Notes: generated by a model from the sequence alone, not told the origin. 64,000 nucleotides of DNA from Rhododendron vialii (GCF_030253575.1 NC_080568.1:6609501-6673500), one strand, 5' to 3'. Shown: positions 34,251 to 47,158, counted from the stretch's first letter. Program-made: numbers and translations.

Positions 34251-35045
34251 CCCTAACCTTGATATGAGCTGTTATCGTTCCTTTGCAGATCGTTGTTCCC
34301 ACTCAGTACCAGTATTTGTGATATTGGGATTCGGGAAAGGTTATTATCACAATGCTACATTGTAGATCAGTAGATCATAACCTCATCTTAAAGATTAGGT
34401 TGTTGAGAGAATGGCAGCTTTGTTAACTATATATTACTTATGTCCTCAATGCGTCCCCTCAGGCATAGCTAGACTCTTGCACGTAAGTGGGTCAATCACG
34501 TGCAAGTATGGTCGTTATCGGATTGGCAGTGAGATTCAATACATGAATTTGAGTACAAGAAAATGAGAGAGATCAGAGCTTTGAGTATTTTGATAAAATA
34601 CATGAACGAAAACGACTTCTACTAAACCTTGATACTGTAGAACATAGATAATGCAAAAACGTTCAAAGTTGAGGTGTTTTAAATGATTTAGGGTACAAAT
34701 GCACATTTACAATATTTATATATGATACAAGGTAGATCCACCAATGAACAATACCGCATTCCCATCCACTGCATCTTGCTTACTTGTGGACAATCAGAAA
34801 ACAAACTTGAAACACTTCATAGAGGAAAAAAAGGGACAAACCCCACCCACAAACAAAGAATGCCAAAATTGACTGAACCATCAAGATCAGCAGTGATTAA
34901 AACAATAATTTCCCAAGATTGCAAAATATATGTGATGGGACAGTAATTTGGAAGAGGGTACATACGTGTTATTTTTGGAAGTTTCATATGTAATTACCGC
35001 ATTTGGCGCACCTTTCTGTATAATAATGGCAATTCAGATGTATTT
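34251..35045. other. Intergenic, no supported gene
   Basis: Short frames only (for example 34722-34946), without domains. It lies just 3' of the putative 50-aa gene and may include its 3' untranslated region. Confidence 0.3.
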
Positions 35046-38000
35046 TCAAACCTTGTCCTGTGCCTGCTGCTGAGATTGCAAGCCTTTCCACACCAACCAT
35101 ATGGTCTTTTCAGCCTCCATAATGCGAAAGGACCTGAAACAAGATGTTACATCACGGCTAATCTATAGTGGGAGTAAACGGCACAAAAGAGTTCTAAGCT
35201 AGCCTATGAACTTAAAGTCCTATGTATCACAAAGTTTGTCACACTTTTTTACTCCATTGTCACACTTTTTTACTCCATTATGATGCCACATTCAACTGTT
35301 GATCATTGTGTCTATAGCAAGTAGAGGAAGTTATCAAAGGCAAAATTGGTCATCAGTGACTCAGTGATATCATATTGGAAATAAAGTGTAACGGCAAAAC
35401 AACAGTAGTAGAAAGAAAAGCACTTAGAAAACGTGGCCTCAGGAAGCCTTTGGTCTGGAGTTTGACTCTCACCCGCCTGTCATCGATTGCTGTCCCGGGC
35501 AATCCATACAGGGCTTGACCGATTTTGATTGGGCCCGCCGCTAGTGGATTGCAGGATTGGTCTTCATATTAGTTTGTCTGGTGGGTCAGATACAGAGTTA
35601 TTAAAAAAAATGTTTCAAACTTTGTCTTTTATGGTGGGTTATTAGCACACAACACATGTCAACCATTTTGCAATTTAACAACTTAGCAGAAGATTTAGGA
35701 AGAGATTTGATGCGGCAGACACCAGTCTTATATTCACATGTATTCATTATATGTGTATTATATTGATATCAGGTGTTTTTCCTCTGGATATGCATTCCAA
35801 AGTTACTAGAATAGTTTTAGGATACTAAAATAATTAAAGCTACATTCCAACATGCATGAATGAACAGGTAGAATATGAACCTAACTAAACAAAGGCTCAA
35901 CTAAGGGAGAAATTATTAATTGCTCTTGGAGCACCGCCTCTCCAAGGGCTTCCACCACCACACATTCATGCGGAACCCATCACAATGTATATGGACCCCA
36001 TGTGAATATGTGGTGGTGCAGCAAGAACACAAAATAATCTCTCCAACTAAGGCTACTAAAAAAATGAATGGTAAGGCAAAAGTCAAAACAAGGCTCATAT
36101 CATAAACAATTGAGGATATTCATGTAGGTAGATGTCCTTGACTGTACTGCGCGTTCAAAGACCTTGGAAAATAAGGAAAAATCCAAATTTGAGTTCATCA
36201 GAGGAAGGGTAAAGTTGTAAATAAAAGCAAGGTGGCTGGTAAACCTAATCTTGCAGCCTCATGACCAGTTTTGGCATGATACAGCAGTTGAGATTTAGGT
36301 TATCTAATGCGCAGATAGTGCCTTGGAAGCTGAAAGCACTACATTCTATTCGATTTTGCATCAAAATTCAAAACCAAAATGAAACTTCTACAGAGTAACT
36401 AGGGGCTGTAGAATATACAAAGTATACTAGTGACGTCCTCTTAAGAAGTTGGAATTTTCAAAATGGACAAAAAACTAGGGAGCGAGGGAGTATTTTTCTT
36501 TGGGGGAATTTTTGTCTTTTTAGAAAACCTACTCTTTTGGAGGTTCTCATCTCAGTTGTCAAACATGTGATGGGATGTCATTGTTTACCCTTTTCTCTAA
36601 AAGCAAAGGAATAAGACTATTTGTGAAGAATTTATACTCCAAGGATAATTTGTAGAAAATGCATGTATTTAACAACCAAAATGTAGAGTGAAAAGGATTA
36701 AGAACAAAGTGGAAAGGAAATCAAAAAAGTGAACCCTTCTCACTTGCACTTGTTTGCCCAGAGTACAAAGTAGAAATGGATGTTTGAGCATCAAGTTGAG
36801 GAAAAGAAAAAAAAAAAAAAAAATAGTAAGCAAACAAAAGAATTTTTTAGCCTTTCCACTTCATCTTTCCCTTCCCTCCATCAAAACCCATTACAAATTT
36901 GTGATCCAAACAAATCCTAAGTGGTATGCATAGCTATTTGGCAAACCAAAGGGGACTAGGGATATCAAAGATGCACAAGCAAGATTTTCATTTCAACTTT
37001 GCTGTTAAATCTAATTGCTTTCCGTTACTTCTCCACAATTGATGAATGGAATGCTCAAATTGCTACTTGTGAGAGTAAATTTTTTTTAACCAATTCTATG
37101 GGTTACTGATGCATACCCTGACACTAACCTTAAAAGGCATCTGAATCTATTTTTTCTTTCGGAATCCTGGATAGGGCTTGCCAGCAGAAGTTGAACACAA
37201 GACCTTCAGGTTTAGATCGATTGGTACTACCTTGAACCTCTGGGCTATCTTGGGATGTTATAGCAAGTCCACCCATGAGCCATTTAGAGCAAGTCCATTG
37301 CCATTTAGGGAGCCAAAGCCATAATTTGACAATTTTTTTAGCAAAATCCAAGTCCACCCAAATGCCAATGCCATCTTTGGTGCCAAATTTGCACCCGAGA
37401 TGGCTATTGCCATTTCTCCCACATCATTCAAGCAATTTGATTTGCATCGCGAAATGAGACGAGTTTAATCCAAATGGCCTTAATTTGAGATTGTGCTAAA
37501 ATGGCACCAAATCAGTGCAACAAGATTGCTAATTTTTCACTTTTGACGGTGTAGCAAGCCAAAAAATGAATTTGGCGCCGATAAAAAAAAAGAAGACTTT
37601 GGCAGTCATTTTGGCACCAACGAGTAGACTTGCTCTTTGGCTGCCAAAGCTAAAAATTGACAGAATATATGGCAAAGTGGTACTCCACTAAGTCAAAGTT
37701 GTTGCCCGGAGATGACAAAGCCATCTTTAGAGCCAAATTAGGCAGCAATTTTGCCTTTGCAAAAGTCCCCACATCATTCAGGCCAATAGATCTTAATCGA
37801 GATGCGTTTGATGCAATGGTCTGAATTTGAAATGGTGCCATAATGACAACAAACCGGTACAATAAAAAAAAAATTCTACTAATTTTTTTTTTTTTGGGCG
37901 CCTTTTTGACACATTAGGAAAGCCGTCAAAATGGTTTTGGCTTTTGCCACCAACATGTGGACTTACTCTTAGGGCATCAAAATTTGATGGAAACTCATAG

Positions 38001-38560
38001 TTATAGGTTAGAACCAGCTATTTCTGGGAAGGTCCAATGTGTAATCCTATCCACCCATTTCCACAATTTATTGAAATTTACATACCATTTGGACTCTTGA
38101 ATGGTAATGACACGATTTTGTGCTTCAAAATTTTTTATTTTTTTTTGGTTTGACGGCCAAGGGTGTCCGGGCAGATCGGGCCAGCATACGCGCACCTCAA
38201 TAAATTCTCTCTCTGGTTCAGTCAAATGCAGGTCATTCCCATTGGGACTAGAGGATTCACAAAAAATTTCTTTCTTGCAGCCTGACTTCAAGAATCGAAT
38301 CATGGCCTGTCAATTGTTTGGGGAGCGAATCCACCAACAACCAGACCAACCCAGGGGCTGATTTTGTGCTTTAATCTTGGGGGCTGATTTTGTGCTTTAA
38401 TCTTGGATTCTAGTGGTTTGATATTTCATACTATTCCAATAACAATGAAGGCAAATCAAGAAGATAATGATAGAATAAAGATAAAGAGAGCTTACGCAGA
38501 TATGGATCGGCCACAGGCAAAAAAGAAGCCTTTATTTCCTGCTTTTCCCACCATTGTCAT
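35046..38560 (-). CDS. Possible two-exon gene for a 50-aa protein
   Basis: Not recognised. Exon 1 (38560-38496) encodes MTMVGKAGNKGFFFACGRSI and ends at a GTAAGC donor. Exon 2 (35133-35046) follows a TTTCAG acceptor and contains FRIMEAEKTIWLVWKGLQSQ before a TGA. The phases match exactly (2+1) and the join gives 51 codons including the stop. The intron is about 3.36 kb and holds a SINE, a MITE dimer and other repeats. No signal peptide, metal motif or clear membrane helix is visible. A chance pairing of two short reading frames cannot be excluded, and extra exons may be missed. Confidence 0.33.
35445..35605 (+). repeat. Possible SINE fragment
   Basis: GCCTTTGGTCTGGAGTTTGA resembles an A/B-box region (GAGTTTGACTC as a B box), followed by GGGCCCGCCGCTAGTGG and a T/A-rich tail at about 35598. 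No target duplication identified. Confidence 0.35.
37287..37968. mobile_element. Two head-to-tail Tourist-like MITEs sharing one TTA duplication
   Basis: Outer ends GAGCAAGTCCATTGCC and (inverted) GAGTAAGTCCACATG, flanked by TTA (37284-37286, 37969-37971). An internal end GTAGACTTGCTC at 37624-37635 closes the first copy; the second copy follows with the same internal landmarks (CCACATCATTCA, ATGGTGCCA/ATGGCACCA). Confidence 0.75.
38150..38350 (-). mobile_element. SINE (Au-like), minus strand
   Basis: Minus strand ends in TTGAGGTGCGCGTATGCTGG then CCCGATCTGCCCGGACACCC, the Au-SINE tail also seen at 32.8 kb, followed by a run of A. The tRNA-like head near 38300 is degraded. Confidence 0.65.
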
Positions 38561-38620
38561 CTCTACATGAATCCCCTCGTACCCACGTGAACCTTGCTTC
38601 CTTCTGTTTGTTTGGACGGG

Positions 38621-40349
38621 AAATGCGTGTGGCGTTTTTGCATCAATTCATTTCCCTGGGATTTTTTTTTTTTTGGGATTTAATTTAGCGGTATGACTTT
38701 GGATGAGTTCATTCGATATTTGGATGAGTTTTATTTTTCAGTTTTTTTGGTTTTTGTTTCCAATATTTTTTGAAACAGGTACCATAAACATATTTGTGTT
38801 ACTGTTTTTGTTTACAAAATACATAGTCAATTTTAATAGATTATGAAAATTCTAGAAACACAAAATTTATTTGTTTTGAAAATACTTTGGGCTACCCAAA
38901 ACACGAATAAACAAAAACTATTATGGCCACCAAATATGTTTTTTGTTTTTATTTTTTCATAAATAAACAAAAATTCATTTCGTATTTTTTATAAACGAAA
39001 CGAAAAACAAAAAACTCACAACTTTACTAAACAAAGCCGTAGTATAATTTTTTTTTTGTTTATTTTGCGTTCTCGAAATCCTTGTTAGATTCCCATTTTT
39101 TTTTTTTTTAGAGTCTAACATGTGAAGAATGATCACCAAAAAATTAAAAGAAAAAACCAAATGAAGATGAAAAAAAATCCAAAAAGCTTTCTTTTTTTTT
39201 TTTGCCCTACAGTATAGTCTTATTTGAAAAAACTTCAACTTTAGCGTCCAAATTTTTATACTTTTTCAAATTCTCTCATCAAAATGAAGGATTAATTAAA
39301 AAATTACAACGGAGAGCTAAACAAAAATTACAAAAAGTAAGTTTTATTCAAAAAAAAAAATTTAGCGTGAACTCACTATTTTTCCTAAATTTTAATCTCT
39401 TTTATTCTAAATTTCTATTGAATTTGCTTCAATTTTCTAGACAAATCACTCGTCTTAACAAGAGAAATATACAAAATAAAATATTACATCTAAAAAAGAA
39501 CCCAGTACAAATGAAAAAAATTTGAAACTGTTGTACGTGCTTCATGTTGTTTTTATCTAATTTTTTAGCGTCTCCATAGTTTAATATTTTACTGATTCCT
39601 CTCATTGAGACGAATAACTAATCTAAAAAAAAAATTTGACGAAAAACAAAACATAAGATTACTAAAAGCCAATAATACTGGCCACCTTTAAGGAAAATTA
39701 ATTTAGGCCAAACCCACAAAATGTTATTGAATTTCACAACTTCATCAACATTTCAACCAAAAAAAAAAAAAAAAATCTTTTGTGAGCATTATTTCATTTG
39801 TTCATAATCCTCATTTTTCCCTTTTAAAATCTCGGTTGAATTTCTTTTCAACTGGACCCAAGATCAAGGTAAACTATATATCAACGAGTCGACCTCAAAC
39901 ACTCTAATGCTCTTGGCTCTCCTACTTTGTACCCCAAAAATCTCTCCACCCAGAGATCGAACTCTAGGCATAAATAGAATTTAAAAATGAAACTACGAAA
40001 ATAAAACCAAAAGCTTCCCCTTCATTCATACTTTGTAACGGGTCTAACCCGGAATTATTAGGTTTTTCACCATTTAAGTTAACAGAAATCTGCAATCTCT
40101 AATCCTTTTCCCAGTATGCTTCCCAACTCAAAAGAATACAAAACTTCTTTACAATGCAACAACATTAAACCTTACAGCTATACTTGAGAAAGTACAAACA
40201 TGGAAGCCAATCAACAGCAGCGATCCAGACCAAACTTGGAATGAAATGCAGGATCAACTGGATGTGGAAATTCTGGAATAAAGTCTTCCCATGCGGTAAC
40301 AGCACTAATGCCCCATAAATATTCTCAGGTCTTCGAAAGTATAACTTGA
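38621..40349. other. AT-rich intergenic stretch downstream of the SAM gene
   Basis: Dense poly(A)/poly(T) runs (38665, 39090, 39190, 39760). Frames of 87-107 codons here are products of low complexity. No gene supported. Confidence 0.45.
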
Positions 40350-43300
40350 TCACAACGGTCTCTGGGAACGAGGCAGCAGGGCAAGCAGAATTTTTTTCCT
40401 CGGTCCCTGCAATTCAGAATGATATCATTAAATGTCTTGGAAAAATATCCTGTGAGAATTCTCCGAAATCCTGTTGCTGTGTTCACAGACTAGATGCTTG
40501 CAATTATTGAATCACCATAAAACAATTTGCCATCAGGTCATGTTCTTGTCTATTTCTGGAGTGATTCTGAATTTTCTAACCTCAAGCTGTTTTCTATAAA
40601 AACCGATCTTTGCTCTCCCTTGTTGATTTTTCACTGTCTATTGCTTGGGTGTCGCTCTAAGATAAATTTCTAGATCTAGACAGCAGTCTCGTGTGCACAG
40701 CACATTTACCATTGAAGGATGCAAGATAAACAGAAAAGCTATGTGCACAGCAGCTTATACACAGCAGCTGTGCACAGATGCCATTTTCTCCCGGCTCGGG
40801 TCGCACAAAGATGATCGGAGCCGCTCATTTTGTTCTAAATATGTCGTTTAAGGTCTCTGTAAAAAATGAGCTTCGTTCGATATCGTTAGAGGCATTAACA
40901 AAACACCCAAAATCACTACAGTGCTGATCATGCAAACGATACTGCCAAACTCAAGAACTACATATATTGAAAAAACGAACACTAAGTCCCATCCAGATGT
41001 CAAAAGTCAACTAAAAGGAAACACAAAAACAACAATACCATGGGTATTCCCAACTGTTTGAGGTCATTATCTCCCATCTGCCTCAGCGCAGTCATATCCA
41101 CCTGTAGTACACATCAAATGTGGCAGAGTTCAGCGTGATCAGAAAGACGATACATAAGCTCCCTCATCTACAGCAAGTTACTTCAATTTTACCAACATCT
41201 ATAAGGACAACACAGGATGTCCTTGATTAATAAATCAGTCCGAGATGGTTGAAGTATATGTAGACCTAGGGAAAGGACATGATGCGGTGAACTCAGTCAG
41301 CATGATGCCTGTCTAACGGCCTGCAAAGCAGGGAGAGAATGGAAAGTAATGCAATCCCATAAAATTTACTACTATTGAGGCTTGCTCATAGATGGTATCG
41401 CTGAATAAACAAAGCGTCTAGCTAACTATCCCCCATTGGGCGTAGGCCGTAGGTTAAGGGGCACAAGCTGAAAAAAAAGTAAGAACTTCAATACATTTCA
41501 CAGATTTCGCTACACTCCAAAGATTTCCATACATTTTTCGACACACTTTTTTAACCTTCACCACGCACTTTTTTAACCTTCACCATGACCCAAAAGGATG
41601 CTTAGCATTTTCCATAAACAAATGCTCACCTTTAAAATATCATGCACATGTCAACAAATAAAAAGCACAGAAATTCTCTTTACTTTCATCATAATCTTTA
41701 CAGTAATTAGTGAGTGACACTGACAATAGTTTGGGTATCATGGTTCGGTACCATACCATGTGTTACAAATATATAGGAAGAATTTTGGGTATCATGGTTC
41801 GGTACCATACCACGTGTTACAAATATATAGGAAGAATTTTGAAAGGTGGGGCCCATTCAACTAATGTATTGGGGCCCATTCAACTAATGTATTGATGCCC
41901 CATGAGATGGTATCCGAAATGTGGTACTTAAATGGGGTGTAGTACCAAGCGAGAGGTACTTCTCAGGTCCGAAATGGTGAATACTTCACACCAGGAAGCT
42001 TCCCCATGATTCCTATCTGCAGTGAACTAGAGAAGTACCACAATAACATTCGAAAATGAATATGGCTATGCCACCTCAACTGAGCACCCATTTCATTGCG
42101 CAATACAAAAGAAAATCGAAATATAAAAACTATCCTCAAGAATGTTGACAATTATATCGAGGTTAAATATGGTAAACGTAAACTGTATCAGAATACCACA
42201 CTGCACTGCCACTACAGTTAATTACCACACACCAACAACGCAGCCATAACAATAAACTTGTTTAGGTTAATTTTGGTAGATTTTGCTTCACACGAGCAAA
42301 AACAAGAAATCAGTTTACAAGCCTCAAGAATAAAGGTGATATCAGGGAAGCAGGTGAAAGGTGCACGAAAGAAGTGTGCAATGGCAGACATATTTATAAT
42401 GTTTAAATTTTTTTCCTTTTGGGATTCTCATCGAAATGACTGAAAACCCATACTGCTTCACGGATTACTTAAGCTGTGTAAGTCATTCGAAAGTTCAAGC
42501 AATTCTCAACATAAGACTACTAAAGGAGCATTCAAAGAAGGACGCAACAGATAACCACGTACTTCCTCAGCCTTAAAAGAGATGGAGTAACTTTCCAAAC
42601 CCAATGAATACAATAAGCCATCCACCGTAAGATGTTCATTGCCCTACATAAAATAACAGCAAACAAAACAAAGAAATATCATCAGCACGTGAATGAAAAG
42701 AACCAACATATGAAATGGATAGACCCGATAAAGCATGAAGTTGGGTGGGGGGATCCTCAAGAACAGCACAATAAGCTGGATTTTTATAAGCAAAAATACA
42801 ACCATTTCTACTTCCACAAAAACTTAAGAATGCATCTATACGGGGAAAAGGCCAGGAAAAACAGGGTTGCACTATTTACCATGCTATTGACCAATAGCAT
42901 AAAGACAATGAAACAAATCAACATGTTTGCTTGTAGAGCTGCAAGAGAATTATTATGCAGCTGCAGCATTGAATTTCAGGGAAAGAAGAGGAAAGAAAAA
43001 ATGCAATCGAGGCTTGTGATTTGTACCATGTATGAACTTCTATGCACAATCCCACTCGGTCGGGACGGTAAGGCTAGCGGTGGCACAAAAGACTTCAAAG
43101 GTGCAGAAGCAGTTGGTGGTTTTGTCATATAAGACGAAGTGCCCAAGGACCTTCCACGCTCAAGAATATCGCTGCTCATATATGACTGTGTTCTATCATC
43201 ATCATAGGCCCTCATTAACGGCCTTCTCGTAATATCTACATCATTCCTTTGTGGGGAGAGATTCCTAGAAGTACGAAAAACTACATCCGGTGATCTTCTC

Positions 43301-45326
43301 CTTACCCTATTCGGGGTCCAAGCTGAATAAGAATCTCTCAATGAGTCCATCCGGGGCAAGGCATCAGCACTTCTTGTATAAGGAATCTGACTCAATATGC
43401 TTGCACCCTTACGCTCAGGCCCAAGATCCCTAGCATGTCTTCGTTCAGGCATGTGGGGCCGCAAGTTTAGACTTGTTGTGGTATGCCGAACTGATCTTGA
43501 AGGCGCTTCACGTCGATCCACCTTATTCATCTGAACATCATTCTGCTCTCTTCCAAGCTTGTTTTTCCGCCTAAGTTTGAATCTGAGGTCATCTTTGTCA
43601 AGCCGTGCATCTTTAGATGTTTAAAGAAACCAAGATTAGTTCAAACTATGAAAATGCAGCATTGTCGCAGGACTTTTGAGTAAACTTATTACCTTCTACA
43701 CCATTCCAATTGTTCAATTTATTACTATATCCCCTTTGCCTGCCAGAAGGACAAAAATATTAAACAATGTGAGTTGAAGTGTCAAACTCAACCTTATATC
43801 AATGCTAACTCAAGTATTACGTCCTAACAACAAACATAGCCAGCATATTTTCAAGCTTCAGTACCACCATTATTACGGCAGTAAGTGTAAAATGCGAACT
43901 GAGAATATTGTACTCAATTTCAGAACTGAGAACTACATTGTCTCTAGCAACATCATTAAATTTGAAATACCAGTTGTGCATATTTGGGCCTGGCCTTTTT
44001 GTCAATATATGTAAAGATATTAGCTGAAGAGTCAACCCAGTATCAAACTACAAGCTATCTCACAAAAACAATAAAGAGAGAAATGCACCGTTTGTTGTTG
44101 AGTTGAAATCCATCAACATCAGTTCCCAGCCTATCTCTAATCGATCGCTTGCCTCCAATCGCTGGCCGAGAATCAGAAAAACCTCGATCTAACACTGCTC
44201 CTGCTCTTTTCACAACCTGTAAATAAATTCCTCAGAAGCGCATAGCTAATCTAAACACCCATTTCGGTCAACTCCGTAGCATCAAAAAACTTTCAGCAAA
44301 TTGGAACCGTCCAATCAAACATTTCAGATTCTACGGTATGTAGCTAGTGTAACCGGATATCCTTTGTATATTGAACGTTAATCAAATAGCCATTTAACCT
44401 TTCTTAGAGTTCGTATAGAGTGTCTTTTTCTCTACAACTGGGTGTCCCAGCCACTTTCTGTGCACGTCAACAAATTCAATGGCTTCAAGGTTTCGAATGG
44501 TTGGCCTTTAGGGGATTCAACCTTGCAACCTCTTGGGCAAGCCTTGCTGTTTCATGCCCACACGGGCTAACCCATTGGGGTTAGTTTATACTTTATATAG
44601 AGTGTTAGCTAACTAAGACACGAACCAACAGATTCTCATTAATATGGCAGACCAAGAAATGAACCAAGCTACGCGAGTTTGAGCTCATGTTCATTCATTC
44701 AAAGCTTGTTCAAGATCAGTTTGCTACATGAACAATCAAGCTTGAACAGTGTTTAAGCTTTCAAACCAAGCTCGAACAAGCTACTACTTGGCCTATTCGA
44801 CTTATCATGTATAAAAAATTCCAGCTACTTGAGATTTGCTCGATTAAAGCTCGTTCGCGATCAGCTCGTCCCATAATCAAGATAACCTCGAACATGTTTT
44901 GAACCTCAAAGCTTGAACAACTAACTGCTCCGCTCATTCGAATAATTTCCGCCACCAAATATGGTAAAACAGTAATCACCGAGTTCAGATAGATAACACA
45001 GCACCTCTCTTTAATCCCAAGCATTCAACCATAAGGAAGCTGCTCATCAACCGCAGCTAACTAACTGGACTATCTGGTACTCATCTTACATATTGAATCT
45101 TAAAACTTTATATTCACCTTGGGCACACAAATAATTGGATTTTCATTCGCCCCCAAAACCATGAATTGGAAAATAACAGCGTTTCTGATTAATTATAGCA
45201 ACTTTTTTATATGAAAAAAGAAAACTAGATTTGAGATGAAGAGGAAGGAATCAGGAATAAGAAACGACGAACCTGACCACTACGGCCCAGAGTGATTGTG
45301 AATTGAGACCTCGAAGTCTCTGCCAT
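40350..45326 (-). CDS. SAM-domain protein, seven exons
   Basis: Exons on the minus strand: 45326-45273, 44216-44089, 43739-43693, 43610-43027, 42643-42563, 41101-41039 and 40406-40350. All introns are GT-AG and the join is 1014 bp, 337 aa, with no internal stop. The N-terminus MAETSRSQFTITLGRSGQ and the basic VKRAG/KRSIRDRLG blocks match a conserved plant family ending in a sterile alpha motif. The middle exon (residues 77-271) is Arg/Ser/Pro-rich and looks disordered. The SAM domain occupies about 276-331, built from exons 5-7 (VDGLLYSLGLESYS, VDMTALRQMGDNDLKQLGIP, GPRKKILLAL). SAM domains mediate protein or RNA association; the partner is unknown. I recall Arabidopsis relatives annotated only as SAM-domain proteins. 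Intact, so probably expressed. Confidence 0.92.
41733..41893. repeat. Two short tandem repeats in SAM-gene intron 6
   Basis: A 54-bp unit (GGGTATCATGGTTCGGTACC...) at 41733 and 41787, then a 23-bp unit (GGGGCCCATTCAACTAATGT) at 41848 and 41871. Copies are almost identical, so both expansions are young. Positions fall between exons 6 and 5 on the + map. Confidence 0.87.
44480..44600 (-). repeat. Possible SINE fragment in SAM-gene intron 1
   Basis: The minus strand has AATGGGTTAGCCCGTGTGGG (A-box-like) and GGTTGAATCC (B-box-like). No tail or target duplication seen. Confidence 0.35.
44640..44960. repeat. Degenerate GAGCTTGAAC-rich relic in SAM-gene intron 1
   Basis: Repeated AAGCTCGAACAAGCT/AGCTTGTTC motifs as in hAT-like relics at 18 and 20.5 kb. 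Confidence 0.4.
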
Positions 45327-45448
45327 GTGAAGTTCGATTGAAAACCTTCAAACCCTAGACGAATAATTTGATCAATCAAGCAATCATCAGTTGAAGAAAA
45401 ATGTGATCCAGCAGAAAACGAGAGAGCGTCGACCGCGAAAAGTCGAGC

Positions 45449-45454
45449 GTGTGA

Positions 45455-45507
<53 letters not shown>
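45449..45507. repeat. Compound (GT)n-(GA)n microsatellite in the SAM gene leader
   Basis: A GT run passes directly into a GA run, beginning about 120 bp upstream of the SAM-gene ATG. On the transcribed strand it reads CT then AC, typical of plant 5' leaders and GAGA-like promoter elements. Length is likely to vary between individuals. Confidence 0.9.
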
Positions 45508-45509
<2 letters not shown>

Positions 45510-45512
<3 letters not shown>

Positions 45513-46489
45513 TTGAGAGAAATTGCAAAAATGCCATTGTCCATTGACTCAAAAGTCAAAACCCTACGACGCACTGTTCGTTCTTCATCGTTTACCTCTC
45601 TCTCTCCTCTCTACACCTGAGTTCTTGGCTGCGATTGGAGAAGACCCACCTTGCGATTTCCATAATCAAAGCAGGTATTCCTTCGCCTGCTCTTCTTCTT
45701 CTCGTGACCAATTTTCTATGTAAAAAAACGATCTGTTTTTCATCTGCCAAAACGATTTCGTTTGGGATTTCGACTGGGAATGAGTTTTTCTATACAGATT
45801 TCGACCTGAGTTCGATCCACCTTACGTTCTTCTAACCAGATTTCTTCTATTTTCGACTTTCTTATGTTCTTCTAAGTTCTATCTTCGATATCTTGTACTA
45901 GTTTTTGTTTGTGATTTCTTCTATTCTGGTCTTGTATATGCCATTTAAGTTTGGAGATTCTCAAGTAGTAGCAGCAAAACATGGACAGATGACCCTGTGA
46001 CTGTAGTGATAGCTAGAAGGATTGATATCAAATGTATCATATATGAGAGAATTCACCGAGGTCCATTCACGCAATCAATGGTTGAAATTGCTTTTCAATT
46101 TTGACGAGTAACAATTAATTTTGATCGGTCAAAATTGATTTTCAATCCAGACCGTCTAAAACCACTTTGAACGCGTGCGATTGGGTCTCGTAAACTGAGT
46201 TTACGGAAAAGCTCGGTAAAGGAGTTATTGTGATCATATATTTGGCGAAAGATTAGGCGCTGCAACTGGATATTGACTCTGTGACAGTATTGATCTTATA
46301 TCTATATTCATAGATAATTTCCATTCAGCTGGGTTTCTTCTATTCTGGTCTTGTATGTGCATTTTTTTTTGAAGCAATTGTAGTGGGGTTCAATGCATTA
46401 GTGTGCCTGAGTGTATTGCATCAATTTTCATTCTACAACTAATAAATCATTCTTTGATAGTTACTTATTAAGAATTACTTACTACAGAT
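45510..46489. other. Intergenic between SAM gene and Harbinger relic
   Basis: Probable divergent promoter side of the SAM gene. 46060-46230 has an inverted-repeat feel (AATTGATTTTCAATCC / GGTTGAAATTGC). No gene supported. Confidence 0.35.
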
Positions 46490-47158
46490 GGACAATATCA
46501 CTGGAAATGAGTTAGATTGTACATCAGAGGAGACCGAGGTGTTCACCATAGTGACACATTTGATCAAGCAAATCCAAATAGTATGTTGTGTGGCTGTAAT
46601 TGCGGTTCATGTTGCTCTTGAGAGGTATTACTCTTGACACCAATCTAGGTTTACAGAACCGAACCCCATTCCAAGAACGAATAGATCACATCAATCAATT
46701 ATTTTTGGGAATGACAGAGCAACTAGAGACATGGTTGAAAGTGCAGCTGATATTGCTGAGGCCTTAGATGATGAGGATGTAGCTGCCAATGAAACCGGTG
46801 ATGGTTCAACCACAGTTCTTGGTTCAACCCCTCAAGAGCCTGCAAAGAAAAAGGCTAAGATTTCTGAGAACATTATTGCTGGACTGGGTGATTTTGCTGA
46901 CAAGTTTGGGGTGTTATTGAGAGGACTAATGTTAAGCTAGAAATAATTGGAAATAGGATGGGTTATGAACACGATCTCTCAGCCAAAAGAGCCGCAGTTA
47001 ATGAAGCGATAAGGAAGCTTCCAATCACGACGGAGGATAGGGTCAAAGTTGGAATGGTAATCACCCAAGATGCACAAAAGGTTGATTACTTTTTCAGCCT
47101 TGATGAGGAGGAGGAAAAAATGATAATGGTGCAGAAGCTTTTGTCCTCAAATATCTAG
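46490..47158 (+). pseudogene. PIF/Harbinger-related relic (transposase N-terminus plus ORF1-like C-terminus)
   Basis: Two kinds of similarity sit side by side. 46590-46735 reads VHVALERYYS, then FGNDRATRDMV, the start of plant Harbinger-type transposases (DUF8040-like). From 46735 the frame runs into an acidic region, AKKKAKISENIIAGLGDFAD, and at 46958-47158 MGYEHDLSAKRAAVNEAIRK..DRVKVGMVITQDAQKVDYFF, typical of the C-terminal part of Myb/SANT-like ORF1 or L10-interacting MYB-like proteins. Frames are broken at about 46630 and 46937. No DDE region, no terminal repeats found. Confidence 0.55.

Noticed and set aside
39202-39525. 107-codon Lys/Phe-rich frame
   Set aside because: Low-complexity A/T sequence gives long frames by chance; no domain or start context.
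42632-43132. 166-codon plus-strand frame
   Set aside because: Antisense to SAM-gene exon 4 and the adjacent intron; the minus strand has the conserved exons.
45251-45574. 107-codon minus-strand frame with Ser-Leu and Thr-His repeats
   Set aside because: The repeats are the translated (GA)n/(GT)n microsatellite; the real start of the SAM protein is the shorter MAETSRS frame at 45326.
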